Below are positions 45,864-54,150 of a stretch of DNA of 64,000 nucleotides, piece after piece (position 1 is the first letter of the stretch; every line of letters begins with the position of its first letter). Both the position numbers and the translations under genes were made by a program. The notes beneath the pieces were generated by a model. It saw only the letters and a list, made by a program, of their open reading frames with translations. It was not told the DNA's origin and made no database searches. Origin of the DNA: Clostridia bacterium (GTDB taxonomy: Bacteria; Bacillota; Clostridia; TANB77; CAG-508); the NCBI GenBank assembly GCA_017437145.1, contig JAFSBT010000003.1, positions 124,001 through 188,000 of the forward strand. The letters are read 5' to 3'.

Positions 45864-46760
45864 CTACTTTAACATTGTACAACCATAAAAAGCATTTTCT
45901 TCAACTGTTTCAACATTTTGAAGATTAATCACTTCTACCAAATTTCTACATTCTGAAAATGCCCACTGTCCAATTAACCGAAGTCCTTTTGATGGTAATG
46001 TTACTGTTTGCAAATTAAAGCATTTTTCAAATACACACCATCCTATTTCTGTAACACCATCAGGAATTATAACTTCTTTAAGATTGGTGCATCGTCTAAA
46101 TGCTTGAGAACCAATTTCAGAAGTACCTTTGGGAATTATGAATTTTTTTATTTTTGAACAATTTTTAAATGCTTCGTATCCTATTCTTTTTAAATTACAG
46201 GAAATTTTAACACTTTGCATTCTTGAACAACCATAAAAAGCTTGGTCTTCAATGTTAATAACAGGATCCGGAATTATAACACTTCTTAAATTTGAACATC
46301 CTTTAAACATTCCCATGCTTACTTCAGTGAGACTTTCAGAAAGCTGAACATTTTTTAGACTTACACAATTTAAAAAGATATACGATCCAACTTTTTCAAC
46401 ACTGTTAGGAAAATTAATACTTGTTAAACTTCTGCATCCTTTAAATGCCTCTTGCTTAATTTCTTTAATGCCTTCTGAAAAAGTTACACTTTCTAAGGCT
46501 CCACATGCAGCGAAAGCAGTATATCCAATAGTAATAAGACTACTTGGAAAATCTACTCGTTTTAAGCTCCGGCATGCGCAAAATGCAAGTTTACCAATCT
46601 CAGTAAGAGTATTTGGAAATTGAATTGTATATAAACTCTGATTTCCATAGAACGCTTTTTCTCCTATTTCTGTAACCCCTTCAGGAACAATTACATGATA
46701 AGCGTATCCTGTATAGCTTATTAATTTCGTCCCTTCGATTACAAACTCTGAACTTTGCAT
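45864..46760 (-). CDS. BspA-like leucine-rich-repeat protein, no signal peptide
   Basis: 298 residues of about eleven LRR_5 repeats of the form FxGCxSLxxVxFPxSLxxIGxxAF. Examples: AFKGCRSLTSINFPNSVEKV and CTNLKEVIIPDGVTEIG. Unlike surface BspA proteins there is no signal peptide or anchor, so it may act inside the cell or be non-classically released. It uses CGG for Arg twice, in contrast to native genes. It has its own consensus promoter (46881) and terminator, the accessory-cassette architecture. AAAGGAG site. Confidence 0.85.
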   Translation of the reverse strand: MQSSEFVIEGTKLISYTGYAYHVIVPEGVTEIGEKAFYGNQSLYTIQFPNTLTEIGKLAFCACRSLKRVDFPSSLITIGYTAFAACGALESVTFSEGIKEIKQEAFKGCRSLTSINFPNSVEKVGSYIFLNCVSLKNVQLSESLTEVSMGMFKGCSNLRSVIIPDPVINIEDQAFYGCSRMQSVKISCNLKRIGYEAFKNCSKIKKFIIPKGTSEIGSQAFRRCTNLKEVIIPDGVTEIGWCVFEKCFNLQTVTLPSKGLRLIGQWAFSECRNLVEVINLQNVETVEENAFYGCTMLK

Positions 46761-46880
46761 AATGTTTCTCCTTTCTATAATGATAGAGCTGCCTACATAT
46801 TATTATATTAAGCGAATCCTTACTCACAATTCGCATAACTAAAGAAGATAACTGATGTACACATTATGTATACGTCAGTT

Positions 46881-46909
46881 ATTATAACAAAATATGTTTT
46901 ATGTGTCAA
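46881..46909 (-). promoter_or_regulatory. Promoter of the LRR cassette
   Basis: Minus strand TTGACA, 17-base spacer, TATAAT. Confidence 0.85.
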
Positions 46910-46943
46910 TTTAAAACATATTGAAAAGCTCGTATTGTTTTAA

Positions 46944-46989
46944 TACAAAAAAAAAGAGATTAATTGCAATATTAACCTCTTTTTTTGTA
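46944..46989 (-). terminator. Terminator of spoIIM-xerD
   Basis: TACAAAAAAA..GAGGTTAAT and ATTAATCTCTTTTTTTTTGTA arms, strong T-run on the minus strand. Confidence 0.9.
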
Positions 46990-46997
46990 TGTTATTT

Positions 46998-47879
46998 TTA
47001 AGCTCTTGGATGAGCTTTTTTGTAATCACTTTTTACTGTGTCATCTTGAAATTGCATATATATTTGTGTAGAAGATATATCAGAATGTCCTAACATTGTT
47101 TGAATTGATTTTAAATCAGCTCCATTTTGTAATAAATGTGTAGCAAAAGAATGTCTTAGAACGTGAGGTGTAATTTCTTTTGTTATATTTGCTTGTTCTT
47201 TATAATATTTAACTATTTTCCAGAAACCTTGTCTTGTTAATCTTTTACCATTTATATTTACAAATAATGCTTTTTCGCTATCATTTTTTATAATAACTGG
47301 TCTAGCTTTTTCAATGTAATTAATTAAAGCTTTTAAAGATATGTTTCCTAAAGGAATATTTCTTTTTGTAGAACCTGTTGTGCAAGTTACATATCCCTCT
47401 GTTGTATTTACATCATCAATATTTAATGAAATTATTTCAGTTACTCTCATACCTGTAGCATAGGCAAATTCAAGCATAGCCCTATCTCTAATGCTTTTTA
47501 ATTCTTCACCTTTTGGTTGTTCTAATAATAAAGATACTTCCTCAGCAGTTAATACACTAGGAATTCTTTTTTCAACTTTTGGAGATTGTATACCTTCAGT
47601 TGGATCTTTTTCAACAACATTATTTCTTAAAGAATATTGATAGAAAAATCTTATTGATGCTAAATGTCTTGAAATTGTTGAAGGTTTTTTATCCATATCT
47701 TGTAAATAACTTAAATAATTTTTTATATCTGTATCGTTTACAGATTTATAATCTATATTATTTTCTTCAACATAGCTTTGATATTGAAGGATATCTCTTC
47801 TATATGATTGTAATGTGTTGTTTGATAGTTTTTTATCATTTTCAATAAAATTTAAAAAAAGTTTAATTTGTTCTTCCAT
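46998..47879 (-). CDS. xerD: Tyrosine recombinase XerD
   Basis: 293 residues. N-terminal core-binding domain (LNFIENDKKLSNNTLQSYRR) and catalytic domain with ATGMRVTEI, HVLRHSFATHLLQNGADLKS, MLGHSDISSTQIYMQF. Together with the XerC-like protein it would resolve chromosome dimers at dif. It lies downstream of spoIIM in the same orientation, the common Firmicutes order. AGGTGAG precedes the ATG. Confidence 0.93.
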   Translation of the reverse strand: MEEQIKLFLNFIENDKKLSNNTLQSYRRDILQYQSYVEENNIDYKSVNDTDIKNYLSYLQDMDKKPSTISRHLASIRFFYQYSLRNNVVEKDPTEGIQSPKVEKRIPSVLTAEEVSLLLEQPKGEELKSIRDRAMLEFAYATGMRVTEIISLNIDDVNTTEGYVTCTTGSTKRNIPLGNISLKALINYIEKARPVIIKNDSEKALFVNINGKRLTRQGFWKIVKYYKEQANITKEITPHVLRHSFATHLLQNGADLKSIQTMLGHSDISSTQIYMQFQDDTVKSDYKKAHPRA

Positions 47880-47989
47880 ACGTAACTCACCTATATCTTA
47901 ATTTATTTTTAATACAAAAATTATTTTTATATATTATGTATATGTTATATCAAATAATCGACAAAAAGTAAAGAGATTTTTTTAAAATT

Positions 47990-48649
47990 TTAGAACCAAT
48001 TTATAGAAAATATAAATAATTGCCTTGAAACGTATATTTCAACTAAGGATGACACTATTATAAATATCGACATTATTCCTGTTATCAATGTATGTCGAAT
48101 AATATCTACCTTAATTCTACTTTTTTCTCTACCATTCATTATTGATTTATATAATGTTTTTGCACTGACAGCAATTGTAAATAAGCAAGGAATAAAAATT
48201 ACGTTTTGAAGAAATAAAGCACTTAATGCTAATAAGCTACCTTTTCCAATTCCTAATACAGTTATAAATGATGAAATCGTATATCCTAATAGAAAACCTC
48301 TAGCAATTACTATTGAATATACAAATACACCTCCAATAAGAATCATACCAAAGAGCCATAGCAAAATTACTAAAATAATATTATTTTTTAATGAAGAAAA
48401 TAAATTAGGTAAAACATTGATATCTCCTTCATTTTTTAATACTTCAATTGAATTATTTATGTATTGTTCAATTTCACTGTATTGATTATTATTAACATTA
48501 TTTATAAAAAAAATGCCACATATAATTCCTATTATAAATAAGATAGCGATTATTATATAGTCTTTTAAGTTGTTTTCTATATGTGTAATCAAAATCTTTT
48601 TTATTCTATTTTCCTTTTTATAACGATGACGTCTACGTATTTTTTTCAT
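47990..48649 (-). CDS. spoIIM: Stage II sporulation protein M
   Basis: 219 residues. A basic N-terminus (MKKIRRRHRYKKENRIKK), then five or so helices, including IIIAILFIIGIICGIFFI, NIILVILLWLFGMILIGGVF and GFLLGYTISSFITVLGIGKG. The order matches SpoIIM, part of the SpoIIDMP engulfment complex of the mother cell. AGGAGG site; followed by xerD. Confidence 0.93.
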   Translation of the reverse strand: MKKIRRRHRYKKENRIKKILITHIENNLKDYIIIAILFIIGIICGIFFINNVNNNQYSEIEQYINNSIEVLKNEGDINVLPNLFSSLKNNIILVILLWLFGMILIGGVFVYSIVIARGFLLGYTISSFITVLGIGKGSLLALSALFLQNVIFIPCLFTIAVSAKTLYKSIMNGREKSRIKVDIIRHTLITGIMSIFIIVSSLVEIYVSRQLFIFSINWF

Positions 48650-48726
48650 TTATTTTTCCTCCTATGTTCATTACATAATATGTATGCAATAAAAAGAAAA
48701 ATAATGATTATATTCTATAAAAAAAT

Positions 48727-48752
48727 CGGACGACCAATGGTCGCCCCCCACA
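48727..48752. repeat. GGGGC-type hairpin repeat
   Basis: CGGACGACCAATGGTCGCCCC, the same right half as the element at 22837-22864. Confidence 0.75.
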
Positions 48753-48754
48753 CA

Positions 48755-49945
48755 TTAACATTTAATTTTACCGTATATTCCGCCGCCACCTTCTTCTATA
48801 TTCATTTGTCCTTCTTTTGCTGAAATTATATTTCCTGCAGTTTTTTTATCAAGAATGGCTTCTAAATCATCAATAGATGCTTTGTGTAAAATATTCATTT
48901 CTGTTCCAAAATGTTCTAATAATTTATTTATTTTTTTAGCTCCTAAACCCGGGATAAATGTCAAAGGTACTTGATAAACATAATTAGGTCTATTATTAGG
49001 ACTTATACTTTCATTTTTATCCTTTATAACCTCTATTCTATCATAAACACCCATTGTAATATTTTTACTGTCACAAGTATCACACAATGATACCGGGGCA
49101 TCCCCTTTAATATTTTTACCACACACTTCACAAAATGTTCTATGATATTTTCCTAGTTTTGGGTCAAGCCCATAATTGCAAATTATTTTTCTTCCATCTT
49201 CATTTTTTAAAGCTTTAACTAATTCTTTAAAACTAATATCATTTATTAAAATTTTATTATATTCTCTTGCAATTTTTGGTAAAGAATGAGCATCAGAATT
49301 TGTTAAAAATGTTCTTGTTTCAAGTTCAGATATTTTATCTGCTAAATTAGTATCTGAGCTTAATCCTAATTCAATTGCATATATATCATTAAATTTTTCT
49401 TTAAATATTTTTGACAATCTATCTGTGCAATTTCCATAAAAACTTTTGTGAGGAGTGAAGCAATGTGCAGGAATTAAAATACCATTGTATTTTTGAACTA
49501 TATTTAAGAGTTCATATGCTGAAATATCTGCTCTTTGAGAACTTAAAGTAATGTTTTTTATATGTCCTTTCATTTCTTCTGAAAAAGCTTTTATATCTTT
49601 TAAATGTGGAAAATAGCATAAATTATGCGCACTACCACATTTTCCATTAAGCCCAATCTCTGATGTTTCTATTTCACTTCCTAAAATTATACAGATTTTA
49701 TCTTTATATATAATTCCCCCATCTTCTATTTCATAGGCATCGCCTGTACTTAAAAATTCTTCTATATCTTCTTGTACATATGGCGAACCACAATCAATAA
49801 TTCCTACAATATTTATACCTTTTCTATCAACACACTCTTTTGCAATATTTTCAAAATTCAAAGATTTTGCAGCTGTAATTTTTATTGGTTTATTATTTTT
49901 ACTTCTGCCTATATGTATATGTAAATCTGCAAATACTTCATACAT
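48755..49945 (-). CDS. PHP-domain protein, endonuclease Q family
   Basis: 396 residues. PHP metal motif FADLHIHIGRSKN at the start, IVGIIDCGSP, LGSEIETSE, LIPAHCFTPHKSFYG and TNSDAHSLPKIAREY supply the usual metal ligands. A Cys4 zinc finger follows (CEVCGKN...LCDTCDSKN), then a helix-hairpin-helix (IPGLGAKKINKLLEHFGTE). EndoQ-type enzymes nick DNA 5' of deaminated bases. AGGAGG site. Downstream of rnhA by 19 bases, so a repair transcript is likely. The last nine residues are Gly-rich (GGGGIYGKI). Confidence 0.88.
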   Translation of the reverse strand: MYEVFADLHIHIGRSKNNKPIKITAAKSLNFENIAKECVDRKGINIVGIIDCGSPYVQEDIEEFLSTGDAYEIEDGGIIYKDKICIILGSEIETSEIGLNGKCGSAHNLCYFPHLKDIKAFSEEMKGHIKNITLSSQRADISAYELLNIVQKYNGILIPAHCFTPHKSFYGNCTDRLSKIFKEKFNDIYAIELGLSSDTNLADKISELETRTFLTNSDAHSLPKIAREYNKILINDISFKELVKALKNEDGRKIICNYGLDPKLGKYHRTFCEVCGKNIKGDAPVSLCDTCDSKNITMGVYDRIEVIKDKNESISPNNRPNYVYQVPLTFIPGLGAKKINKLLEHFGTEMNILHKASIDDLEAILDKKTAGNIISAKEGQMNIEEGGGGIYGKIKC

Positions 49946-49964
49946 TTTTATTTCCTCCTAATAT

Positions 49965-50397
49965 TTATGGGATTGCGTTTCTTGCTAATTCATCACATCT
50001 ATTGTTAAGTTTATTATCACTATGTCCTTTTACTTTTATAAATTTAACATTATTATGTGTTTTTATTAATGCAATCAATTCTTCCCATAGTTCTTTATTT
50101 TTAACAGGCTCTTTACTAGCTGTTTTCCAATTATTTTTTTGCCATCCATAAATCCATCCTTGTTCAAATGCATTTACCACATAAGCACTATCACTATAAA
50201 TTTCAACATTGCATGGTCTCTTAAGTAATTTTAAAGCTTCTATAACTGCTGTCATTTCCATAATATTATTAGTAGTTTCTTTGCTTCCACCACTTATTTC
50301 TTTTTTATATTCATTATATATAAGAACACTTCCCCAACCTCCTGGTCCAGGATTTCCGAGAACATGCACCGTCTGTGTATATTATAACGTTGTCCAT
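49965..50397 (-). CDS. rnhA: Ribonuclease HI, read through a +1 shift at CGG
   Basis: ATG at 50397 after AAAGGA encodes [16 protein letters not shown] follows, and dropping its C (plus-strand base 50358) continues as [14 protein letters not shown], giving 143 residues, normal for RNase HI. The catalytic carboxylates are in [24 protein letters not shown] and RCDELA. The enzyme cuts RNA in RNA-DNA hybrids. The shift lies inside the active-site loop, three residues past the first Asp region, so without it nothing active can be made; the internal ATG at 50369 would miss the first catalytic Asp. Followed by the EndoQ-like gene. Confidence 0.9.
50356..50358 (-). other. +1 frameshift site 7: CGG in rnhA
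   Basis: Minus-strand codon 14 is CGG after TCT; skipping C reads GGA in the invariant TDGACSGNPGPGG loop. Confidence 0.92.
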
Positions 50398-50411
50398 GAT
50401 AATTTCCTTTC

Positions 50412-50525
50412 ATGTATTTGGCGTTCGGATTTTGGCATTTGGTAATATAGGTAATGCTATGAAGCATCACCTTATATATCCAATTACGAACCACCAAACT
50501 CCAAATTCCAAATACAATTTGTATT
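50412..50525. repeat. Heptad-phased palindromic repeat (CCAAACT type)
   Basis: Left arm GGCGTTC GGATTTT GGCATTT GG and right arm CCAAACT CCAAATT CCAAATA have a 7-base period and pair imperfectly; a GGTAATGCTATGAAGCATCACC hairpin-like core lies between. Related to 63743-63840. Confidence 0.7.
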
Positions 50526-50589
50526 TTTTTAACATTTATGATATTATATCAGTAACTAATTTTAAAAATCAATATAGAAAGGAGTTTTT

Positions 50590-51824
50590 ATGAGCAAAAT
50601 TTTAGGTATAATAGCTGAATATAATCCATTTCATAATGGTCATTTATATCACATTGAAGTATCTAAACGTTTAATTGACCCTGCATATACTGTGTGCATT
50701 ATAAGCGGCAATTTTGCTCAGCGAGGAATTCCTTCTGTTATAAATAAATGGGAGAAAACTAAAATTGCTCTTGAAGCAGGTGCAGATTTAGTTATTGAAC
50801 TTCCTACTGTTTACAGTATTTCTAGTGCTGAAAACTTTGCTCAAGGAGCAATTAAAATATTAGAAAGTTTTAAAGCAACTACTGTACTTTCTTTTGGTAG
50901 TGAATGTGGTGATATATCTATTTTAAAAGATATATCACAAATTTTAACAGATGAACCACCAGAATATAAATCATTACTATCTCATGAATTATCTGCTCGG
51001 AAATTCATTCCCTAAAGCTCGCGAAAAAGCATTACTAATGTATTTAAATGATGTTAGAAAATATGCAAATATTTTATCTCGGTTCTAATAATATTTTAGG
51101 AATTGAATATATAAAAGCAATTCTTTCTTTAAAGAGTAAGGTTATTCCTTATACAATTAAAAGAAATGGCCCTGATTATAACAGTTTAGATGAGATAGAT
51201 GAACTTGCAAGTGCAACTGCAATACGTGAAAAATTAAAAAAAGACAAAGATGTATCTAAATTAATGCCTAAAAATGCTTATGAAATTTTAAATGAACAAA
51301 ACAAATATGGAAAAGCTATCTTAGACCTAAATGCTTATGAAAAAGAAATTTTATATAAATTTAGATTAATGTCTGTCGATGAAATAAAAAACTTACAAGA
51401 TGTTTCTGAAGGTTTAGAAAATAAAATAAAAGATGCTGCAAATTCTTGTAATGAATTGGAAACATTTATTTCAAAGATAAAATCTAAAAGATATCCTAGA
51501 GCAAGGATACAAAGAATTTGTTTATATGGATTACTAAATATAACAAAAAAAGATGTTTTAGATTCATATAAAGTAACACCATATGTTAGAGTTTTAGGAT
51601 TTAATCAAAACGGTAAAATGTTGTTATCTAGAACTATAAATAAAAATAAAAAGTTTCCAGTTATAACATCTGTAAAAAAATTTATGGACAATAGTAATAA
51701 TAAAATTTATAAAAATATGCTTGAAAAAGACATCCTCGCAACTAATGTATATACTTTAGGTTATGGTTATGACTCAAAAGCAAATTTGGATTATACACAA
51801 AAGTTAATAATTAATAATGAATAA
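50590..51824 (+). CDS. tmcAL: tRNA(Met) cytidine acetate ligase TmcAL, read through two +1 shifts at CGG
   Basis: Dropping C at 50998 and C at 51080 joins three frames into one protein of 410 residues, usual for TmcAL (YlbM). Nucleotidyltransferase-like start IAEYNPFHNGHLYHI, then ISGNFAQRGIPS and NKWEKTKIALEAGADLVIEL. The junctions give LSAGNSFPKARE and LSGSNNILGIEYIKAI, both conserved. The C-terminal part holds YPRARIQRICLYGLL. The enzyme makes N4-acetylcytidine in the wobble base of elongator tRNA-Met. The two CGG sites are only 82 bases apart. AAAGGAG precedes the ATG. A decoding enzyme itself depends on the proposed shift. Confidence 0.9.
50998..51000 (+). other. +1 frameshift site 5: CGG in tmcAL
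   Basis: Codon 137 is CGG after GCT; skipping C reads GGA (SAGNSFPKARE). The zero frame stops four codons later. Confidence 0.92.
51080..51082 (+). other. +1 frameshift site 6: CGG in tmcAL
   Basis: CGG after TCT; skipping C reads GGT (LSGSNNILGIEY). The only site where the fourth base is T. The unshifted frame stops two codons later. Confidence 0.92.
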
Positions 51825-51910
51825 TTAATAGTTAATAATTTTGGTTAGAATTTGCTGTTTTACAGCAAATTCTTTCATTTATTATTCATTCTTCACTATT
51901 CATTATTCAC
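51813..51910. repeat. Heptad-flanked palindromic repeat (hairpin AGAATTTGCTG type)
   Basis: The central hairpin AGAATTTGCTG-TTTTA-CAGCAAATTCT matches 11561-11587. Heptads TATTCAT TCTTCAC TATTCAT TATTCAC follow, and AATAATGAATAATTAATAG precedes. It overlaps the tmcAL stop region. Confidence 0.75.
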
Positions 51911-51913
51911 TAA

Positions 51914-51939
51914 AAAAGCGAGGCTGTTACCTCGCTTTT
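51914..51939. terminator. Bidirectional terminator
   Basis: AAAAGCGAGG-CTGTTA-CCTCGCTTTT between convergent tmcAL and yebC. Confidence 0.9.
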
Positions 51940-51941
51940 AC

Positions 51942-52667
51942 CTACTCTTCCCAGTTATGGAATACTTCTATTACATCATCTAAATCATCTAATTTTTCTA
52001 TTAATAATTCCATTTTTCTTGTTCCGTTTTCATCTAATGTTACATATGTATTTGGAACCATTTGAACTTCTGCTTGAGCAAATGTTAAATTTTCTTTTTC
52101 TAAGCTTTCTCGTAAAGCTGAAAAATCTGCTGGTGCACAAGTAATTTCAAAGTATTCATCTTCAGCTTCGAAATTATCTGCTCCATTATCTAAAGCTAAT
52201 AACATTAAATCATCTTCTGATAAATCTGTTGATGATTTTTCAATAATTATAACACCTTTTTTCTCGAACATGTATGATACACATCCTGTTGTTCCTAAGT
52301 TTCCACCAAATTTATCAAAAACGTGTCTAACATCTGCTGCTGTTCTATTTTTATTATCTGTTGAAGCATTTACAATTACTGCAACTCCATTTGGTCCATA
52401 TCCTTCATATGTAATTTCTTCGTAATTTTCATTATTTCCTGCTCCAGCAGCTTTTTTTATTGCGTTATTTATAGTATCGTTTGGCATGTTATTTGCCTTA
52501 CATTTAGCAATAACATCTTTTAATTTTGAATTACCTGCAGGATCTGGCCCTCCAAATTTTACTGCCATTAATAATTCTCTTCCTAGCTTTGTAAATATTT
52601 TTCCTCTAGCTGCATCCGCTTTCCCTTTTTTAGCTGCAATATTGTGCCATTTGCTATGTCCTGACAT
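51942..52667 (-). CDS. yebC: YebC/PmpR family protein
   Basis: 241 residues from the ATG at 52667 (GGAGG upstream). Family start [57 protein letters not shown] and [20 protein letters not shown] are all present. YebC proteins bind DNA as regulators, and recent work also ties them to translation of difficult sequences; which applies here is open. Single gene. Confidence 0.95.
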   Translation of the reverse strand: MSGHSKWHNIAAKKGKADAARGKIFTKLGRELLMAVKFGGPDPAGNSKLKDVIAKCKANNMPNDTINNAIKKAAGAGNNENYEEITYEGYGPNGVAVIVNASTDNKNRTAADVRHVFDKFGGNLGTTGCVSYMFEKKGVIIIEKSSTDLSEDDLMLLALDNGADNFEAEDEYFEITCAPADFSALRESLEKENLTFAQAEVQMVPNTYVTLDENGTRKMELLIEKLDDLDDVIEVFHNWEE

Positions 52668-52683
52668 AATTCTCTTTCCTCCT

Positions 52684-52758
52684 TCAAAATTTGCGAAAAG
52701 CAAATTTTGTACTATTCATTATTCACTATTCACTTTTCACTATTCACTATTCATTTTT
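52684..52758. repeat. Heptad-phased repeat with AAAATTTGC hairpin
   Basis: CAAAATTTGCGAAAAGCAAATTTTG hairpin (split arms AAAATTTGC/GCAAATTTT), then CATTATT CACTATT CACTTTT CACTATT CACTATT. It lies just upstream of yebC. Confidence 0.75.
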
Positions 52759-52848
52759 TATTTACCAAAATATTTTATCATAGTTCTTCTTATTTGTGTA
52801 GTATTTTTATAAATAAAATTTCTATTTTGTAATTAGTCACTTTTAAAT

Positions 52849-53073
52849 TTATATATTATTGTTTGGCATTGTAAGTTGAAAATCTCCCTGTGTTTTTTCT
52901 GGTGGTTCTCCCATATTCCCATTAGGTCTTTGCATTTGCCCATTATTTTGAAACGGTTTCGTCATTTCATTTTGATTTTTATTTATTGTTTTGCTATAAA
53001 TTAAAAATCCTGCTGTAGCTAAAATTGCTCCTACTAAAATTCCAATTATAAATGTTAAAATTCTATTTTTCAT
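52849..53073 (-). CDS. Small membrane protein with Asn/Pro/Met/Gly-rich tail
   Basis: 74 residues. One helix (ILTFIIGILVGAILATAGFLIY) and a tail with FQNNGQMQRPNGNMGEPPEK. Last gene of the cluster that encodes DUF4353, an ABC transporter and a two-component pair; it starts 15 bases after the DUF4353 gene. Its tail resembles Gly/Asn/Pro/Met-rich inserts in the permease, so a physical link is possible. Function unknown. Confidence 0.6.
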   Translation of the reverse strand: MKNRILTFIIGILVGAILATAGFLIYSKTINKNQNEMTKPFQNNGQMQRPNGNMGEPPEKTQGDFQLTMPNNNI

Positions 53074-53088
53074 TTAAAAACTCTCCCC

Positions 53089-54138
53089 TTATTTCACAGT
53101 TTTACTATATTCTGTTTTTTCTCCATTAATATATAAATAATATGTAACACTTGTCAAATCAGAATTACTTATTATTAATGTTTTAAAATCTTCTTTTGCT
53201 TCAAATGAAATAATTTCATTTCCGATACTATCTTTTAAACTTATATTTGAACCAGTTGTTATTTTTGAATTTAATGTGAAGCTTACATATTTTTGTTTTG
53301 ATGCATCATCTGGATTTTGTAACATATCAGAGCCTAGTGCAATTACCTCTCCACCATTTATTTCAAACTTGCCATCTGTATCTATTCCTGCATCTCCACC
53401 AACTGAAGATCCCATTGTATATACTGTTCCACCATTTATAATTAAATCTTTATTTGAATCAATTCCATCTCCACTAGCTTTAACAGTGATATTTCCGTCA
53501 TTTATTGTAATTACACCACCATTATCTCCACCAGCATTAATTCCATCATCATTACATACTATATAGATTTCTCCACCATTTATAGTTATATCAGCATCAG
53601 TTGTCGCAATCCCTTCTCCTTCTTCTTGATTACCATAAACTTGTAATTTTCCGTTCCCTTGAATAGTTAACTTACCACTTGAATATATGCAACCATCTAA
53701 TTCACTAGATCCATTATCTTTTAGTACATTAGTAGTTCCTTCTACTAAATTAATTACCATTTCTCCAGTTCCTTTATTTCCTATAGCTGCTGTAATATCA
53801 CTATTTATAGAAACATTATTTAAGTTTAATATAACCTTATCAGTTGAATCTACTAATATCGAATGATTAAAAGAACCTTCTATATTATATTCTCCACCTT
53901 CTTCAATCGTAATATTACTATCATATTCATCAAGTTTAATAGTTTTTGCATTTATCATTTCACCTGTATCTACATCTTCTTTTTTAGTATCTTTTTCTAC
54001 TTCTTCCTCCATTGGATTCATTCCAAACATTCTTGGATTTGTACTATTCATTTCAGTTACTGTTATATATACTAATCCACCTAAAATAGCAGTTAATATT
54101 AAAATAATAATCACTTGTATTAAAGTTTCTTTTTTCAT
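53089..54138 (-). CDS. DUF4353 (carbohydrate-binding-type) membrane-anchored protein
   Basis: 349 residues from the ATG at 54138, five bases after GGAGG. One helix (IQVIIILILTAILGGLVYIT), a Met-rich spacer (NPRMFGMNPMEEE), then a parallel-beta-helix-like domain of GG turns: SGKLTIQGNGKLQVYGNQEE, TINGGEIYIVCNDDGINAGG, NGGTVYTMGSSVGGDAGIDT. This fits the DUF4353 family, often found with CotH kinases or ABC/TCS clusters. Ligand unknown. It overlaps the ABC ATPase gene end closely. Confidence 0.78.
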   Translation of the reverse strand: MKKETLIQVIIILILTAILGGLVYITVTEMNSTNPRMFGMNPMEEEVEKDTKKEDVDTGEMINAKTIKLDEYDSNITIEEGGEYNIEGSFNHSILVDSTDKVILNLNNVSINSDITAAIGNKGTGEMVINLVEGTTNVLKDNGSSELDGCIYSSGKLTIQGNGKLQVYGNQEEGEGIATTDADITINGGEIYIVCNDDGINAGGDNGGVITINDGNITVKASGDGIDSNKDLIINGGTVYTMGSSVGGDAGIDTDGKFEINGGEVIALGSDMLQNPDDASKQKYVSFTLNSKITTGSNISLKDSIGNEIISFEAKEDFKTLIISNSDLTSVTYYLYINGEKTEYSKTVK

Positions 54139-54150
54139 TTTAACCTCCAT

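Noticed and set aside
50294..50497. Minus-strand 67-residue frame over the rnhA start
   Set aside because: Alternate frame of rnhA and the heptad repeat; the rnhA reading through CGG explains the conserved sequence.
555..51082. CGG reassigned to another amino acid (for example Trp or Gln) as in some other bacteria
   Set aside because: Reading CGG in frame as any residue still meets a stop within 2 to about 14 codons and loses conserved downstream sequence; only a one-base skip restores the proteins.
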